Shown here: positions 33,636 to 43,320 of the stretch, piece after piece
How positions within the stretch are numbered: the first letter of the stretch is position 1
Layout of the letters: each line of letters starts with the position of its first letter
NCBI GenBank assembly: GCA_035429805.1
Contig: DAOMFL010000012.1
Coordinates: 1 to 64,000, forward strand
Direction of reading: 5' to 3'
Length of the DNA: 64,000 nt
From: JALORV01 sp035429805
GTDB taxonomy: Bacteria; Pseudomonadota; Gammaproteobacteria; Burkholderiales; Burkholderiaceae_F
Position numbers and translations under genes: made by a program
Notes under the pieces: model-generated
What the model was told of the DNA's origin: nothing
What the model saw: the letters and a program-made list of their open reading frames with translations, nothing else
Database searches by the model: none

Positions 33636-34124
33636 TCAGAATTCCTTGTTCGCCTTGATGTCGTACTTGAACCGGATCGCGGCATCGAGCGAACCGTCCG
33701 GCTTCTGCGGCCGGTATTCCATCTCGACCTTGGCGAACTTCATGCTGACCTGCTCCATCGGGACGATGCCGGCGCCGCTGGACTCCGCGACGTTGACCGA
33801 CGTGATCAGCACGTCGTTCATCTTGATGACTAGGAAATCCTGTGGCCCCTTGCCCTGCTTGGCCGAGGCCAGCGTGGCGTCCCGAAGGTGTTCGCCGGTT
33901 GCACAGGCGCGCCAGAGGAGGGGGGAGGCCTTGTCGAAGCGGTGCACGAACGACAGGTCATTGAATGTCACCTTGCCTGCGCCTGCGCCACCACCCGACG
34001 CAGCGGTAGCCGGATTGCTGGCGTTCCAGGACCAGCTTTCGACGTCGATCTCGTCCTTGTGCTTGTCGTCGGTGGACTCGCCCTTGATGTCGCCGATCTT
34101 CAGATGAATGTCCGAAGCAGCCAT
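33636..34124 (-). CDS. hcp: Orphan type VI secretion tube protein Hcp
   Basis: A 162-residue Hcp1-family protein. Typical segments are D-I-K-G-E-S-T-D-D-K-H-K-D, the Gly-rich loop G-G-G-A-G-A-G-K-V, D-K-A-S-P-L-L, A-C-A-T-G-E-H and the ending A-K-V-E-M-E-Y-R-P-Q-K-P-D-G-S-L. Hcp rings form the inner tube of the type VI system and can carry effectors. No sheath, baseplate, VgrG or ClpV gene is in the window, so it would work with a T6SS encoded elsewhere. ATG at 34124 follows AAGGGGA. Confidence 0.88.
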   Translation of the reverse strand: MAASDIHLKIGDIKGESTDDKHKDEIDVESWSWNASNPATAASGGGAGAGKVTFNDLSFVHRFDKASPLLWRACATGEHLRDATLASAKQGKGPQDFLVIKMNDVLITSVNVAESSGAGIVPMEQVSMKFAKVEMEYRPQKPDGSLDAAIRFKYDIKANKEF

Positions 34125-34646
34125 GCTGTTCCCCTTTCCGTCAGCGCGCCCGTGGCCGCCAGACTGTGACTCTGAGCGGAGGGCCCGGCCGTCGTCAATG
34201 GCAGATTCACGCGGCGCCCATGGCGGCCGGTGCGAACTGCGATGCAGCCAGCCCTGTCACCGGCATCGTTCCGCGCTGTAGTTACGGTGGGCTCTTACTG
34301 GGGCAGTCCCGCCCCCTTCGTGGGATGGCGCAGGGCGACGGGTCGGCGCAGCATGTGAACAGAACTAAGAAGACACTGCGCAGACACGGCTACACCGCTG
34401 AACGGGCGGTCCTGCCTATGGCTTGCAGCCGCTCATTCCCTCCATCGACCGCCGCCTGGCGCGGTGCCCGGCCGGTCGTCACGACTTTCCTCGAGTTCCG
34501 GGCAGAAGCCAATGCCCCATCCGGCCGCGTGCGCGAAGGCCATGAAGGCCGGCCGCCGCATTGTCGGCGTCCTGCTGCCAGCCCGGCGACTCGAGATCCT
34601 CGGCGAACATTGAGATCGACCTGCTGGACCGACGAAAGGAGACACG
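34125..34646. other. Intergenic region between hcp and the SGNH hydrolase gene
   Basis: These 522 bases lie between two divergent genes and should hold their promoters. The open frames here have shadow-like composition (Arg/Pro/Ala-rich, no family pattern). I see no repeat, RNA gene or clear promoter box. Confidence 0.5.
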
Positions 34647-35750
34647 ATGGCAACGCAATCGAAGCGCAAGCCACGCAAGGTGGCGAAGAAGCGCAGGGCA
34701 GCGGTCAGGCCGGCTGCAGCAACGGCTCCGTCGAGCGGCCCGGTCACGCTGGCGGAGGCGCGCGCGCTGATGCAGGCGCAGCGCCCGCCGCAGGCAATGC
34801 GCCCGATCGGCAAGCCCGGCGCGCCGCCCGCCTCACCAGGAACGGTCGGTGCCGAGCGCAAGAAACTGCGGACGCAGCGCAAGCAGGAGGTCGCGCAGCG
34901 GATCCGCGACTACAAGGCGACGATGGCCATCATGAAGAAGCGTGGCGCACGCCGCCCGGGTCCGAAAGGAGCGCCGAAGGAGGTGGAGGCTGCTGCGGCT
35001 CCTGCATTTGCACCGCTGCAGGTGCTGGCGGAAGGCGATTCGTGGTTTGACTATCCGGTGCCATTTTTCGGCGGCGGCATCATTCCGCGGCTCGAGGACC
35101 GGCTCGGCGTCCCGATCCTCAGCCTGGCGAAGGCCGGCGACGAAGTGCGCTACATGCTCGGCGTCGAGGAGCGCGAACTGCTGTCTCAGCACCTGACGGA
35201 TGGCTGTCCTGCCGGTGGCGCCTGGGACGTGCTGCTGTTTTCCGGTGGTGGCAATGACATCGTCGACAACCCCATGGCCCTCTGGGTGCGCGACTGGAAT
35301 CCGGCGCTGGCGCCGATCGACCACATCCAGCAGGCACGCTTCACGTCGGCGCTCGCGCTGGTGCGGGCCGGCTATGAAGACCTGATCGCGTTGCGCGATG
35401 CCGTCAGCCCCGAAACGTACCTGGTGTTCCAGGGCTATGACTTTGCGATCCCCGACGGGCGCGGCATCTGCAATCTCGGGCCGTGGCTCAAGCCCACGTT
35501 CGATCTGCGCAGGTTTCCGACGCAGGCGGCGGCGTTCGAGGTCGTCAAGGAAATGCTGCGGCAGTTCGCGGCGATGCTGACGGCGCTGGCCGCGGCGCCG
35601 AAGGTCACCTTCATCAATGGGCAGGGCACGCTGCCACAGCAGAAGAGTTCGTGGCACAACGAGCTGCACCCGTCGCGGGCCGGCTTCGAGCGGTTCGCAG
35701 ATCTCTTCTACACGACGCTCAAGGGGCTGTTTCCGACTCGTGTGGTTTAG
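34647..35750 (+). CDS. SGNH-fold hydrolase with very basic N-terminal region
   Basis: A 367-residue protein. The first 110 residues are Lys/Arg/Ala/Pro-rich and probably disordered (K-R-K-P-R-K-V-A-K-K-R-R near the start). From 124 on there is an SGNH/GDSL-type hydrolase: S132 in A-E-G-D-S-W-F-D-Y is the nucleophile, F-S-G-G-G-N-D-I is block III, and H-N-E-L-H-P-S holds the catalytic His/Asp-like block V. Such enzymes are esterases or lipases. No signal peptide. The basic tail might bind nucleic acid or serve in secretion. ATG at 34647 follows GAAAGGAGAC. Confidence 0.75.
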   Translation: MATQSKRKPRKVAKKRRAAVRPAAATAPSSGPVTLAEARALMQAQRPPQAMRPIGKPGAPPASPGTVGAERKKLRTQRKQEVAQRIRDYKATMAIMKKRGARRPGPKGAPKEVEAAAAPAFAPLQVLAEGDSWFDYPVPFFGGGIIPRLEDRLGVPILSLAKAGDEVRYMLGVEERELLSQHLTDGCPAGGAWDVLLFSGGGNDIVDNPMALWVRDWNPALAPIDHIQQARFTSALALVRAGYEDLIALRDAVSPETYLVFQGYDFAIPDGRGICNLGPWLKPTFDLRRFPTQAAAFEVVKEMLRQFAAMLTALAAAPKVTFINGQGTLPQQKSSWHNELHPSRAGFERFADLFYTTLKGLFPTRVV

Positions 35751-35775
35751 TCGGCCGCCGCGCATGTGACCGTCG

Positions 35776-37170
35776 TCAGCCCGGCCGGGTCATTGCGGCC
35801 GGGACGACGAGCCGGTCGAATTCCTCGGCGCTCACGTGGCCGAGCGCCAGAGCCGCCTGCTTCAGCGTCGTGCCGTCGTGGTGCGCCTTGTGCGCGATCG
35901 CCGCGGCCTTGTCGTAGCCGATGTGCGGGGCGAGCGCGGTAACGAGCATCAGCGAGCGTTCGAGCAGTTCGGCGATGCGTCCGGGCCGGGGCTCGATACC
36001 GCGCGCGCAGTGCTCGTCGAAGCAGCGCATGCCGTCGGCAAGCAGGCGGGCGCTGGCCAGGGCATTCGCGGCGAGCAACGGCTTGTTGACGTTAAGCTCG
36101 AAGTTGCCGGTGGCTCCGCCGAAGTTCACGGCGACGTCGTTGCCGAAGACCTGAGCGCAGATCATCAGCAGCGACTCGCTCTGGGTCGGGTTGATCTTCC
36201 CGGGCATGATCGAACTGCCCGGCTCGTTCTCCGGAATTGAAATCTCGCCGAGGCCGGAGCGCGGCCCGCTCGCGAGCCAGCGGATATCGTTGGCGATCTT
36301 TGCAAGGGAGGCGGCCAGCGTCTTGAGTGTGCCGTGCACGAACACCACCGGGTCGTGCGCCGCGAGCGCGGCAAAGCGGTTCGCCGCCACCGTGAACGGC
36401 AGGCCGGTGGCGGAGGCGACGTCGGCCGCGACGCGCACGCCGAACTCCGGATGCGTGGCGAGGCCCGTGCCGACCGCGGTTCCGCCGATCGCGAGCGGAT
36501 AGAGCGCTGCCAGACCATGCTCGACCGCCGAGCGCGCGAAGTCCAGCTGCGCAACGTAGCCCGAGAACTCCTGTCCGAGCGTGAGCGGCGTGGCGTCCTG
36601 CAGGTGCGTGCGTCCGATCTTGACGATCGGCTCGAACGCCGCCGCCTTCGCGGCCAGCGTGGCGCGCAGGCTGTCGAGTGCGGGCAGGACGGCGCCCGAC
36701 AGCGCCAGTGCCAGAGCGATATGCATCGCTGTCGGAATCACGTCGTTTGACGACTGGCCGCGGTTGACGTGGTCGTTCGGATGAACGCGGCGGCTGCCGC
36801 GCGCCTCCCCGAGCAGCTCCGCTGCGCGATTGGCGACGACTTCGTTGACGTTCATGTTGGTCTGGGTGCCGGAGCCGGTCTGCCAGACGGGCAGCGGGAA
36901 CTGCCCGTCATGGCGACCGGCCGCCACCTCCTCGGCCGCCGTCGAAATGGCGCCGGCCAGGCTGGCATCGAGCCGCCCGAGGTCGCGATTCACGCGCGCC
37001 GCAGCGGCTTTGACCCGCGCGATCGAGTGGATCAGCGGCAGCGGCATGAGGTCACCCTGCGGAAAGTGCTGCAGCGCGCGCTGGGTCTGTGCGCCCCACA
37101 GCGCGTCAGTCGGCACCTCGATCGGCCCGAAACTGTCGTGCTCGATGCGGGTCTGAGTCGCTGACGTCAT
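35776..37170 (-). CDS. fumC: Fumarate hydratase class II
   Basis: A 464-residue iron-independent fumarase, converting fumarate to malate in the TCA cycle. The superfamily signature G-S-S-I-M-P-G-K-I-N-P is near residue 318, and G-S-G-T-Q-T-N-M-N-V-N-E-V and G-R-T-H-L-Q-D-A-T-P-L-T are the other two conserved regions. Full normal length. Convergent with the SGNH gene. Confidence 0.96.
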   Translation of the reverse strand: MTSATQTRIEHDSFGPIEVPTDALWGAQTQRALQHFPQGDLMPLPLIHSIARVKAAAARVNRDLGRLDASLAGAISTAAEEVAAGRHDGQFPLPVWQTGSGTQTNMNVNEVVANRAAELLGEARGSRRVHPNDHVNRGQSSNDVIPTAMHIALALALSGAVLPALDSLRATLAAKAAAFEPIVKIGRTHLQDATPLTLGQEFSGYVAQLDFARSAVEHGLAALYPLAIGGTAVGTGLATHPEFGVRVAADVASATGLPFTVAANRFAALAAHDPVVFVHGTLKTLAASLAKIANDIRWLASGPRSGLGEISIPENEPGSSIMPGKINPTQSESLLMICAQVFGNDVAVNFGGATGNFELNVNKPLLAANALASARLLADGMRCFDEHCARGIEPRPGRIAELLERSLMLVTALAPHIGYDKAAAIAHKAHHDGTTLKQAALALGHVSAEEFDRLVVPAAMTRPG

Positions 37171-37281
37171 CGGAGACCTCCGCCGGTTCCTGCAGCTGCG
37201 ACGTTAGCGGAACCCGCGTGCCCCGGCCATTGCAGGGGCAAAATGGCGACTGCAGGCGGCCGGCATGCGGGCGGAACGGAG

Positions 37282-37830
37282 ATGAGCAAGGCATTCACGA
37301 AGGAAGACGCGGGCGGCGAGGAGGACGAGGTTGCGCTGCCGGAGCAGCCGCCCGGCGTGCGCAACTACATCACGCCCGCCGGCTACGCCCGGCTGCGAGG
37401 AGAGCTGGCGCAACTGGTCAAAGTCGAGCGGCCCGAGGTCGTGCGCGTCGTTTCCTGGGCCGCTTCGAACGGCGACCGCTCCGAAAACGGTGACTACATC
37501 TACGGCAAGAAGCGGCTGCGCGAGATCGACCGGCGCATCCGCTTCCTCACCAAACGCCTCGATGTTGCCGAAGTCGTCGATCCGGCAACTCGACCCGCCA
37601 CCGACCAGATCTTCTTCGGCGCTACCGTGCGCTACGAATCCGCGGGGCAGGAGAACGAAATCACGATCGTCGGTATTGACGAGGTCGATCCGGCCGCTGG
37701 CCGTGTGAGCTGGATCTCGCCGATCGCACGCGCGCTGCTGAAGGCGCGTGAGGGCGACATGGTGCCGCTGAGAACGCCGGGCGGCGTCGAGACGCTCGAG
37801 ATTCTCGAGGTGCGCTACGCGCTGTCCTGA
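37282..37830 (+). CDS. greB: Transcription elongation factor GreB
   Basis: A 182-residue GreA/GreB-family factor that rescues backtracked RNA polymerase by transcript cleavage. The coiled-coil tip has the two acidic residues in G-D-R-S-E-N-G-D-Y-I-Y-G-K-K-R-L, the GreB form of the motif. ATG at 37282 follows GGAACGGAG. The stop overlaps the convergent spoT stop by 16 bases. Confidence 0.92.
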   Translation: MSKAFTKEDAGGEEDEVALPEQPPGVRNYITPAGYARLRGELAQLVKVERPEVVRVVSWAASNGDRSENGDYIYGKKRLREIDRRIRFLTKRLDVAEVVDPATRPATDQIFFGATVRYESAGQENEITIVGIDEVDPAAGRVSWISPIARALLKAREGDMVPLRTPGGVETLEILEVRYALS

Positions 37831-40112
37831 GTGTGCGCACGCGTGCCGCCGCGCGGCCGGGCGACACGCCGCACCTGCCTGACCCGGCGCAGGGTGCGAA
37901 TCACGCGCGCCAGGTGAGTCCGGTCGCGCACCTGCACCTTGAAGTGGATCAGCGCGATGCGCGCATCCTCGTCGTCGACGTGCACGTTCAGGATGTTCGA
38001 CTCGGCCTCGGCGATCGCCACCGCAATGCGCCCGAGCACGCCGCGCTCGTTGTCCGCGCTGACGTCGAGACCGACCGTGAAGGATCCCGCCGGATCGTGC
38101 GCCCAGGTGAGTTCGATCCAGCGCTCCGGGTCGGCCTTGCGTGCGCGCAGGGCGTGAATGCATTCGGCCTGGTGCACCGCCAGCCCCTGGCCCTTGCGAA
38201 TGTGGCCGACGATCGGATCACCGGGGATCGGATGACAGCAGTTGGCCATCTGCACGGCCATCCCTTCGGTCCCGCGCACGACGACCGGCGCGGTCGCAAC
38301 CGGTGCCGTCGCCCCTTCGGCAGTTTCGCCCGAGGCCTCCGTTCCGGCCGCCCGCACCAGTTGCCGCGCGACGACCGCAGCCAGGCGGCGGCCCAGCCCG
38401 ATGTCGGCGAGCAGCGCCGCGCGGGACTCGATCTCGGCCTGTCGGACCACGTCCTCCCACTGTGACTCGGTCACGCTGCCGAGCGACAGGTTGAAATGGC
38501 GCGCGGCCTGCGCCAGCAGGCGTTCGCCGAGGTCGACCGACTCGTCGTACTTCATCGTGCGCAGGAAGTGCCGGATCTCCGAGCGCGCCTTGCCGGTGCG
38601 CACGAACGTCAGCCACGCCGGGTTGGGCCGCGCGACCGGCCCGGTGACGATCTCGACCATGTCGCCGTTACGCAGCGCGGTGCGCAGCGGCTGGATCTCG
38701 CCGTTGATGCGCGCCGCGACCGTCTTGTTGCCGACGTCGGTATGGATGCCGTAGGCGAAGTCCACCGGTGTCGCACCGCGCGGCAGCGAGACGATCTTGC
38801 CTTTCGGCGTGAACACGTAGACCTTGTCCGGGAACAGGTCGACCTTGATGTGCTCGAGGAACTCGCTCGAGTCGCCGGTGTGGCGCTGGATCTCGAGCAG
38901 CGACTGCAGCCACTGGTGCGTGCGCGACTGCAGCTCCGAGAGATCCGAGTCCTCGTCCTTGTAGAGCCAGTGCGCCGCGACGCCGCTCTCCGCGACGTGG
39001 TGCATCTCCCTGGTGCGGATCTGGAACTCCACCGGCGTGCCATAGGGTCCGATCAGCGTCGTGTGCAGCGACTGATAGCCATTGACCTTCGGGATCGCGA
39101 TGTAGTCCTTGAACTTGCCGGGCACCGGCTTGTAGAGGCCATGCAGCGCGCCGAGCGCGAGGTAGCACTCCGGCACCTTTTCGACCACGATGCGAAAGCC
39201 GTAGATGTCGAGCACTTCGGAAAACGACAGGTTCTTCTCGGCCATCTTGCGGTAGATGCCGTAGAGCGTCTTCTCGCGGCCGTAGACCTCCGCGCGCAGC
39301 TTGTTCTCCTGCAGCGCGTGACGCACCGACTGCAGGATCTTGCCGAGCAGCTCGCGCCGGTTGCCTCGCGCGGCCAGCACCGCCCTCTGCAGCACACCGT
39401 GCCGCATCGGGTGGAGGTGCTCGAAGCTCAGGTCCTCGAGTTCGCGAAACAGGTTGTTGAGTCCGAGGCGATGCGCGATCGGCGCGTAGATCTCGAGCGT
39501 CTCGCGCGCGATGCGGCGCCGCTTTTCCGGCTCGACGGCGTCGAGCGTGCGCATGTTATGCAGCCGGTCCGCGAGCTTGATCAGCATGACCCGGACGTCG
39601 CGCGCCATCGCCAGCAGCATCTTGCGGAAGTTTTCCGCCTGCGCCTGCTCGGTCGAGGAGAACTGCAGCTTGTCGAGCTTGGACACGCCATCGACGAGTT
39701 CGGCAACGACGGCGCCGAACTTCTCGACCAGCTGCTGCTTCGGGATGCCGGAATCCTCGAGCACGTCGTGCAGCAGCGCCGCCTGTATTGCCGACCCGTC
39801 GAGCCGCCAGTCGGTCAGGATTTCGGCGACGGCCAGCGGGTGGGTGATGTAGGGCGCACCGCTGCGGCGGAACTGCCCGAGGTGAGCTTCGTCGGAGAAG
39901 CGGAACGCTTCCTTGACCTTCTGCACGTCCGCGGACGGCAGGTACTTGCGGACGCGGTCAGTCAGTGCGGCGACGGTGACGACGCCGTGGGCGGGCTGTG
40001 TTTCGGTAGAGTCACTGCGCCAGACCGCCTTCTTCAGCGCTTCGGCCGCGCGACGCGCGAAGCCGGGCTGCTGGGGCGGGTTGGCGGGGAGTGGGGGATC
40101 CTGGGGCCGCAT
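37815..40112 (-). CDS. spoT: Bifunctional (p)ppGpp synthetase/hydrolase SpoT
   Basis: A 765-residue RelA/SpoT homologue. Domains in order: HD hydrolase (Y-I-T-H-P-L-A-V-A and L-L-H-D-V-L-E-D, about 85-125), synthetase (G-R-E-K-T-L-Y-G-I-Y-R-K-M near 280), TGS (V-F-T-P-K-G-K-I-V-S-L-P-R-G near 430) and C-terminal ACT. The intact HD motif indicates that it can both make and degrade (p)ppGpp. It lies 53 bases after rpoZ, the common order. Confidence 0.95.
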   Translation of the reverse strand: MRPQDPPLPANPPQQPGFARRAAEALKKAVWRSDSTETQPAHGVVTVAALTDRVRKYLPSADVQKVKEAFRFSDEAHLGQFRRSGAPYITHPLAVAEILTDWRLDGSAIQAALLHDVLEDSGIPKQQLVEKFGAVVAELVDGVSKLDKLQFSSTEQAQAENFRKMLLAMARDVRVMLIKLADRLHNMRTLDAVEPEKRRRIARETLEIYAPIAHRLGLNNLFRELEDLSFEHLHPMRHGVLQRAVLAARGNRRELLGKILQSVRHALQENKLRAEVYGREKTLYGIYRKMAEKNLSFSEVLDIYGFRIVVEKVPECYLALGALHGLYKPVPGKFKDYIAIPKVNGYQSLHTTLIGPYGTPVEFQIRTREMHHVAESGVAAHWLYKDEDSDLSELQSRTHQWLQSLLEIQRHTGDSSEFLEHIKVDLFPDKVYVFTPKGKIVSLPRGATPVDFAYGIHTDVGNKTVAARINGEIQPLRTALRNGDMVEIVTGPVARPNPAWLTFVRTGKARSEIRHFLRTMKYDESVDLGERLLAQAARHFNLSLGSVTESQWEDVVRQAEIESRAALLADIGLGRRLAAVVARQLVRAAGTEASGETAEGATAPVATAPVVVRGTEGMAVQMANCCHPIPGDPIVGHIRKGQGLAVHQAECIHALRARKADPERWIELTWAHDPAGSFTVGLDVSADNERGVLGRIAVAIAEAESNILNVHVDDEDARIALIHFKVQVRDRTHLARVIRTLRRVRQVRRVARPRGGTRAHTQDSA

Positions 40113-40165
40113 CGTGCTTGCCGGGCGTCGGGGCTGGCGTCACACGTTGCGGGTCACGACACGAC

Positions 40166-40369
40166 TTACGTCGGAACTTTCCGCAGCATTTCAATGCCGA
40201 CCTTGGACTGCGCGATTTCGCGCAACGCCGCGACCGCAGGCTTGTCTTTCGTGTCGATCTTCGGCGTGTGGCCCTGGGCCAGCTGGCGGGCGCGGTAGGC
40301 CGCCGCCAGCGCGAGCTGGAAGCGGTTGGGAATCTGCTTCAGGCAGTCTTCGACGGTGATGCGGGCCAT
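40166..40369 (-). CDS. rpoZ: RNA polymerase omega subunit
   Basis: A 67-residue omega subunit with the usual start M-A-R-I-T-V-E-D-C-L and core N-R-F-Q-L-A-L-A-A-A-Y-R-A-R. It helps assemble the polymerase core. The spacing gmk-rpoZ-spoT is typical. Confidence 0.93.
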   Translation of the reverse strand: MARITVEDCLKQIPNRFQLALAAAYRARQLAQGHTPKIDTKDKPAVAALREIAQSKVGIEMLRKVPT

Positions 40370-40639
40370 GGAATTCTCGATAGGAAAGAGGGAGTTGGCC
40401 CGATTCTAGCCGAGCCGGCCGCTCTTACGGGCGCCGGCTTCGTCCATGCCGCCCGTCGGTCGCAGCTCGGTTGCCAGAGTGCGCCGCATGTAGTCAATCG
40501 TGCGCGTGCAATTGAATTGCGGGCGGCGCGTCTGGCCGCTCCGAAGCGAGCCCGCCTGTTCAGTCCTTGCGGCCGCGCAGCGGACGTGCCGCGAGCGGTG
40601 CACGTGCGGCACGCAGGGCCGCGTACACCGCGAGCGAAG

Positions 40640-41290
40640 CTAGCCGATCCCCAGCTGCACGAACAGCTCGTGATGGCGCGCGGCCTGACTCCCGTAGCGC
40701 AGTCGGGTGGCGGTGACGATGGCCGAAAGCTGCGCCAGCGCCTTCGCGAAGTCCTCGTTGATGATCACGTAATCGAACTCCGGCGCGTGCGCGATCTCGC
40801 TGCCGGCCGCAAGCAGTCGCCGCGTGATCACCTGCGCGCTGTCCTGTCCGCGCTTGTGCAGCCGCGCTTCGAGCGCGTCGATCGAAGGTGGAAGGATGAA
40901 GATGCCGACGGCGTGGCCGAAGCGCTGCTTCACCTGTCGCGCGCCCTGCCAGTCGATCTCGAGCAGAACATCGGTGCCGGCGCGCAACTGCTGTTCTATC
41001 CACACACGCGAAGTCGCGTAGTAGTTGCCGTGCACCTCGGCGCTCTCGAGAAATTCGCCGGCAGCCCGCAGGCGCAGGAATTCCTCGACGGGCACGAAGT
41101 GGTACTCGCGGCCATTGACCTCGCCCGGACGCGGCGGCCGTGTCGTGTGCGAGACGGACAGCACGATCCCCGTGTCCCGTTCGAGCAACGCGTTGACCAG
41201 TGTCGACTTGCCCGCGCCCGAGGGAGCGACGACGAGGAAGATGCTGCCGGCCTGGCCGGCGCCGATCGTGGCGGGACTGGCGGGCATCAT
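40640..41290 (-). CDS. gmk: Guanylate kinase
   Basis: A 216-residue kinase that converts GMP to GDP. The P-loop is A-P-S-G-A-G-K-S-T near residue 23, with S-H-T-T-R-P-P-R-P-G-E (GMP binding) and D-W-Q-G-A-R-Q-V. The start overlaps the yicC stop (ATGA); a second ATG follows at once. Confidence 0.95.
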   Translation of the reverse strand: MMPASPATIGAGQAGSIFLVVAPSGAGKSTLVNALLERDTGIVLSVSHTTRPPRPGEVNGREYHFVPVEEFLRLRAAGEFLESAEVHGNYYATSRVWIEQQLRAGTDVLLEIDWQGARQVKQRFGHAVGIFILPPSIDALEARLHKRGQDSAQVITRRLLAAGSEIAHAPEFDYVIINEDFAKALAQLSAIVTATRLRYGSQAARHHELFVQLGIG

Positions 41291-42189
41291 TCGAGGTTCT
41301 GGATCTGCTCACGCATCTGTTCGATCAGCAGCTTCAGCTCGACGGACGCCTGGGTCATCTCGATCGCCGCCGCCTTGGAGCCGAGCGTATTGGCCTCGCG
41401 GTTCAGCTCCTGCATCAGGAAATCGAGCCTGCGGCCGACCGGACCGCCCGCGTCGAGCACGCGGCGCACTTCGGCGACGTGCGTTGCGAGCCGCTTGATC
41501 TCTTCATCGACGTCCATGCGCAGGCCATAGAGGGTCACCTCCTGCCGGATGCGGTCCGTCACTTCTTCCCGCGTCAGCGTCGACGCCTCGGACAGGGCCC
41601 GGCCGAGAGCCTGCTCCAGACGCTCGGCCAGCTTGCGCTCGACCGCGGACAGGAGGTCCGGCGCGCGCGCCTTCACCTGGCCTGCAATCGCGTCGATCGC
41701 ATCGCAGTGCCCGAGCAGGACCGAACTCAGCGCCGCACCTTCGCGCTCACGCGATGCCGTGAGGGCATCAAGAGCCTCGGCGAGTGCCTCCAGCACCACG
41801 GACCGCAATGCGTCCGGGTCGGCAGCAGGTACATCGACGACGCCGGGCCAGGCGAGCACATCGGCCACTGAAAGCGCAGCCATGCCCGGCAGCGCAGTCT
41901 CGATCTCGTCAGCAAGGTGTTTCAGCCGTTGCAGCGCCTCGCCATTGATGCCGGTGGCGACGTCGGCCCCGCTGCGGGAAAGCGACAGCCGGCATTCCAT
42001 TTTGCCGCGATTGACGCGCGCCGCAATGGCTTCGCGCAGCGCCGGTTCGACACTGCGCAGTTCGTCGGGATAGCGGACCGAGAGGTCGAGGAAACGCGAG
42101 TTGACCGTCTTCAGCTCGACGGTCACGGGGCCGATCGCCGTCGGGCGGCTCGCCACCGCAAAGCCGGTCATGCTGGCGACGGGTTTCAT
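41287..42189 (-). CDS. yicC: YicC/YloC-family endoribonuclease
   Basis: A 300-residue YicC-family protein. The N-terminus M-K-P-V-A-S-M-T-G-F-A and the L-K-T-V-N-S-R-F-L-D segment, plus the C-terminal D-F-L-M-Q-E-L-N-R-E-A-N-T, are hallmarks. Members cleave RNA and affect small-RNA turnover. Upstream of gmk, as in most proteobacteria. Confidence 0.93.
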   Translation of the reverse strand: MKPVASMTGFAVASRPTAIGPVTVELKTVNSRFLDLSVRYPDELRSVEPALREAIAARVNRGKMECRLSLSRSGADVATGINGEALQRLKHLADEIETALPGMAALSVADVLAWPGVVDVPAADPDALRSVVLEALAEALDALTASREREGAALSSVLLGHCDAIDAIAGQVKARAPDLLSAVERKLAERLEQALGRALSEASTLTREEVTDRIRQEVTLYGLRMDVDEEIKRLATHVAEVRRVLDAGGPVGRRLDFLMQELNREANTLGSKAAAIEMTQASVELKLLIEQMREQIQNLE

Positions 42190-42324
42190 GCTGTCGATTG
42201 CGGAAAGTGGATGAGGAAGGCCTTCGAAGCCTCGGTATGACCGTCTTTTTGTTGCTTATGGAGGCTTAGGGACACGGGACCCTTTTGGCTAGAATCGTCC
42301 CGATCTTCCCACGCTGTAGTACTC

Positions 42325-43320
42325 ATGCCGGCGCAGACCAACGCATCCTTGCCCGAAGGCCTCGAAGTCGGCGGCTACCGCATTGTAAAGAAGATATCGA
42401 GCGGCGGATTCTCGATCGTCTATCTGGCAACCGACGAGAACGGCAATTCGGTCGCGATCAAGGAATACATGCCGGCCGCGCTGGCGCAGAGAAAGCCCGG
42501 CGAGCTGTCTCCCTATGTCGCGCCGGAGAACCTGAACACCTACCGCATCGGCCTCAAGTGCTTCTTCGAGGAAGGAAGGGCGCTGGCGTCGATCTATCAC
42601 CCGAACATCGTGCGAGTCATCAATTTCTTCCGCTCGAACGACACGGTGTACATGGTGATGAACTACGAGTCCGGCCGTTCGCTGCAGGAACACATCCTGC
42701 GCAACCGCAACAAGGAACAGAAGGACGTGCTTTCGGAGCGCTTCGTGCGCCGCGTGTTCGCGCAGGTGATGAACGGCCTGCGCGAGGTGCACTCGAACCG
42801 CCTGCTGCACCTCGACGTGAAGCCGGCCAACATCTACCTGCGCATGGACGGCACGCCGATCCTGCTCGACTTCGGCGCCGCGCGGCAGACCCTGCAGCGC
42901 GACATCAACAAGACCTATCCGATGTACACACCGGGCTTCGCGGCGCCCGAGCTGTACAAGCGCGATGCCGAGCTTGGCCCGTGGACCGACGTGTACTCGA
43001 TCGGTTCCTGCATCTACGCGTGCATGTCGGGCATGCCGCCACAGGAGTCGGACCAGCGGCTGAAGGAAGACAAGATGCCCACGGCACTGCGGTCCTTCCG
43101 CGGCCTGTATTCGAACCAGCTGATCTCGATGGTGGAACGCTGCCTGCGGCTCAACTCGCTGGAGCGCCCGCAGACCGTATATGCCGTGCAGAAGGAACTG
43201 CTGCAGAACGTGCCGGAGCGACCGGAGTTCTCGGTGATGGAGCGCACCGGGGCGCGCTGGCGCAGCATCCAGGACCGCCTGACGCGGTTCATGAAGGATC
43301 ACAACATAACTTGGTTTTGA
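42325..43320 (+). CDS. Hanks-type serine/threonine protein kinase
   Basis: A 331-residue protein kinase. Gly loop S-S-G-G-F-S-I-V-Y, lysine in V-A-I-K-E-Y, catalytic loop H-L-D-V-K-P-A-N-I-Y-L (HLD instead of HRD), D-F-G-A-A and A-P-E. No membrane segment or PASTA repeats, so it is cytosolic. It forms a conserved pair with the PP2C phosphatase gene that follows. Targets unknown. Confidence 0.9.
   Translation: MPAQTNASLPEGLEVGGYRIVKKISSGGFSIVYLATDENGNSVAIKEYMPAALAQRKPGELSPYVAPENLNTYRIGLKCFFEEGRALASIYHPNIVRVINFFRSNDTVYMVMNYESGRSLQEHILRNRNKEQKDVLSERFVRRVFAQVMNGLREVHSNRLLHLDVKPANIYLRMDGTPILLDFGAARQTLQRDINKTYPMYTPGFAAPELYKRDAELGPWTDVYSIGSCIYACMSGMPPQESDQRLKEDKMPTALRSFRGLYSNQLISMVERCLRLNSLERPQTVYAVQKELLQNVPERPEFSVMERTGARWRSIQDRLTRFMKDHNITWF

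Noticed and set aside
34166..35050. Open frame of 294 codons ahead of and overlapping the SGNH hydrolase
   Set aside because: Second half is a frame-shifted shadow of the basic SGNH tail and the first half has no recognisable pattern.
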